Shown here piece after piece: positions 61,715 to 64,000 of a stretch of 64,000 nt of DNA. How positions within the stretch are numbered: position 1 is the first letter of the stretch; each line of letters begins with the position of its first letter. A model generated the notes under the pieces. That model was not told the origin of the DNA. It saw nothing but the letters and a program-made list of their open reading frames with translations, and ran no database searches. The position numbers and the translations under genes were made by a program. Source of the DNA: a bacterium. Its GTDB lineage: Bacteria > Zhuqueibacterota > QNDG01 > DSAB01. The DNA is taken from assembly GCA_016931965.1 (NCBI GenBank), contig JAFGDT010000115.1:1-64000 (forward strand). Direction: 5' to 3'.

Positions 61715-64000
61715 TTATCGAACAAGAATAAACTTACGCGCTTTTTTAAAATCTCCAGACTGCAGAACGGCAACATACACACCACTTCCAACGACCAAAC
61801 CATTCTGATCTTTTCCATCCCATGTTGTGCTATTCCATCCTGCTCTGTAAGGTCCCTCAGTCACTTGACTCACATACGCACCTGAGATATCATAAACCAC
61901 AATCTCCGCTATTCGATTCGAACTCAGTCTGAAACGCATGCCTAAGGGCATTCCCTTGTTTGACCGAAATACATTCTCATCCAATAAAAATTCATCTGCA
62001 CTTCGAAGGGTAAAACGTGCGCTCCCTGTGCAAACCACACCCCATAAATCTGTCGTCTCAAAAATGACATCCACCATTTCCTCTTCGCCACTGGTACGCA
62101 TCCAGGTATTACCAAATTCTGGAACGATCACAATCCAGCTGTTTGGTTCTAAATTGGGATTGTATTGAATAAAACCATCAGCATAATCCGTCACTTCGCT
62201 GTTATCCTCAAATCGTAATTTTAAATCCCACGATTGGATATCGACGGGTGTCATGACTTCGATTTGAACGCTGTCTCCCGGAATAACAATCCAGGGATTC
62301 ACCCTCACCTGCGGATCAGGCGGTACAATGCCCTGTACCCATACAGTGTCACGTGTTGAGTTATTCCAGAGAATAGTATCCTCATCACAAAAAACAGTTG
62401 CTTCATTAATCAGAGGCTCCACCCAGGGAGGCATAAACGTATCCACTTGACAACAATAGACAAACTCTTTTCTTCCACCCCGGGCATCCAATTTATTGAT
62501 CGTCCATCTGAGCGTATCTCCGCTGACCCAATGGGACGGCTCAGCGAAATCAATAAATTCAACATCATCGGGTAAAATATCCTGTACAGTCATATCACGA
62601 CAGATCATCTCTCCTTGGTTCACAACAGATACGTGATATTCGACTATTTTTCCGGGGAAAGTATACCAGACGGAATCTCCCTGAACAACGACAAGGGAAT
62701 CTCCAACACCCACTTTTTCAATGGCTGCATCAGGCCCTTTTAGAGGAATGTTATAGACAAGTGTACTGTCCATATTGTTGTGAAGTAGAGTATCCTGAAT
62801 GCAATCGATAGTCACCTTGTTCATCAGTGTAAATGTCTCTGACACCAACAAGGTATCAACAAAACAGCGGTAACTGAATCGAATGGATTCATGCAATGGA
62901 ATAGAATCGACCATCCAGTTTATCATACTGCCTTGAACCGAGTCGGGCATTCTTTCAAATTCAACTGGTATTAAATTAGAGGGCAATACGTCCTCGATCG
63001 ACACATCTTCAACATCTTTGTGGCCGACATTCTGTACATGAACAGTATACTGGATGGTGTCTCCAGGTATTACAAACCAAGCGGTATCTTCATCCGAAAC
63101 AGAAAAGGATTCTGTGATAACCGATTTTGTCACAGCACAGTCAGCAGGCCCAGATGGAACCAGATAGTATCCTTTGTCTGCTGAAGTGAAACCATCGTAT
63201 AATACCGAAAGATCAATTGTTCTCCAATTCTGAGCTTGAATCGTATCGGGAGAAGCGTGAGAAAGAACAAAATAATACCGGAGGAAATGCTCAATGGCCT
63301 CGAAACCTTCTTCCGTATCTGTTCCTTCGTTGAGTTCAACATACCACCCCCCACTCTCAGTACACAACATCCTCAAACTATCGGTAAGACTTCCTTTACC
63401 TAATCCAACAAAATGGATGGGAATTCCCCTTTCTAAGGCTGCATCAGTAACCTCAGCAGAAGTGATGGTACTTCCCACATCCTCTCCTCCGACGATAGCC
63501 AAAACACCCTGTCTTCCCGAACGAGAATTCGCCAAGGATACAGCATCATAGAGCCCATCATACAAATGTCTCTGGTTTTCCGTAAATAAACGGTCGAATG
63601 CATCTTTGATGAGGGTGGTTTCTTGAGTAAAAGATTGCATCATCTCAACACCATTTCCAACACCGATAACGGCACCCCAATCGTCTTCTGTAAACTGATC
63701 GACAAAACCGGATAGCCCATCTCGCAAATTGTCACTCCATCCAGAAACTTGACTTGTAAAATCAACCACAAAAACCAATGAAAAATCGGATTTCGTGATC
63801 TCGGTTACTCTTAACCCCGGTTTGACATTTGGGTTTGCTGGAAAAAACGGGTCTTCTTTGTGATACTCCAACATTTTCTGCCATACATCACTTACTGGAT
63901 CACCCAGTTGGTTTACGTCTGAAATCGTCAACCACTTTGTGGTATCCGCCAATCCAAGAATATGCTTACCATTTTGATCGACCACATGGACTTTGGTAAG
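61715..64000 (-). CDS. VWA-domain protein with DUF11-type repeats and C-terminal FlgD/T9SS-like domain, 5' end outside window
   Basis: FSLVFVVDFTSQVSGWSDNLRDGLSGF; two IxYxVxVxNxG DUF11-like repeats; IVVYDISGAYVSQVTEGPYRAGWNSTTWDGKDQNGLVVGSGVYVAVLQSGDFKKARKFILVR. Frame stays open to the window edge. Confidence 0.85.
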   Translation of the reverse strand, partial: LTKVHVVDQNGKHILGLADTTKWLTISDVNQLGDPVSDVWQKMLEYHKEDPFFPANPNVKPGLRVTEITKSDFSLVFVVDFTSQVSGWSDNLRDGLSGFVDQFTEDDWGAVIGVGNGVEMMQSFTQETTLIKDAFDRLFTENQRHLYDGLYDAVSLANSRSGRQGVLAIVGGEDVGSTITSAEVTDAALERGIPIHFVGLGKGSLTDSLRMLCTESGGWYVELNEGTDTEEGFEAIEHFLRYYFVLSHASPDTIQAQNWRTIDLSVLYDGFTSADKGYYLVPSGPADCAVTKSVITESFSVSDEDTAWFVIPGDTIQYTVHVQNVGHKDVEDVSIEDVLPSNLIPVEFERMPDSVQGSMINWMVDSIPLHESIRFSYRCFVDTLLVSETFTLMNKVTIDCIQDTLLHNNMDSTLVYNIPLKGPDAAIEKVGVGDSLVVVQGDSVWYTFPGKIVEYHVSVVNQGEMICRDMTVQDILPDDVEFIDFAEPSHWVSGDTLRWTINKLDARGGRKEFVYCCQVDTFMPPWVEPLINEATVFCDEDTILWNNSTRDTVWVQGIVPPDPQVRVNPWIVIPGDSVQIEVMTPVDIQSWDLKLRFEDNSEVTDYADGFIQYNPNLEPNSWIVIVPEFGNTWMRTSGEEEMVDVIFETTDLWGVVCTGSARFTLRSADEFLLDENVFRSNKGMPLGMRFRLSSNRIAEIVVYDISGAYVSQVTEGPYRAGWNSTTWDGKDQNGLVVGSGVYVAVLQSGDFKKARKFILVR

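Overview
This 64 kb window looks like a bacterial chromosome segment. The organism is probably a Gram-negative, FCB-like lineage: it has a TonB-dependent receptor, OmpA/PorV-like proteins, and a C-terminal FlgD/T9SS-like domain. That assignment is inference only. The window is densely coding; no rRNA, CRISPR array or convincing tRNA was seen. Main blocks: efp-accB-accC; TonB receptor plus lipoprotein; fba; a Wzx/Wzy-type surface polysaccharide locus (about 8.4-21.4 kb); serS-thyX; a signalling region (PhcB-like methyltransferase, hybrid sensor kinase, two small paralogs); hypAB; DUF1573-rhodanese-MauE; a second polysaccharide cluster with a glucuronyl C5-epimerase-like protein (about 31.6-37.2 kb); a metabolic block (acyl synthetase, FGGY kinase, Nnr, UbiA, purC); a grpE-dnaJ-FmdB-dnaK heat-shock operon; HtrA; and very large OmpA-type and VWA/DUF11 envelope proteins. 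Leading discovery candidates are: (1) a structured leader RNA at about 9525-9728, with a promoter, a 15-bp stem, a terminator hairpin and a mutually exclusive 7-bp pairing, upstream of the polysaccharide export operon; (2) a shared GG-N10-GC (sigma54-like) promoter motif upstream of the methyltransferase, the small-paralog/kinase operon and an orphan gene, plus a full consensus sigma54 site upstream of grpE; (3) the possible small-paralog/hybrid-kinase/PhcB-like methyltransferase signalling module itself. All calls were made by eye from sequence and the ORF track; no database search was run.
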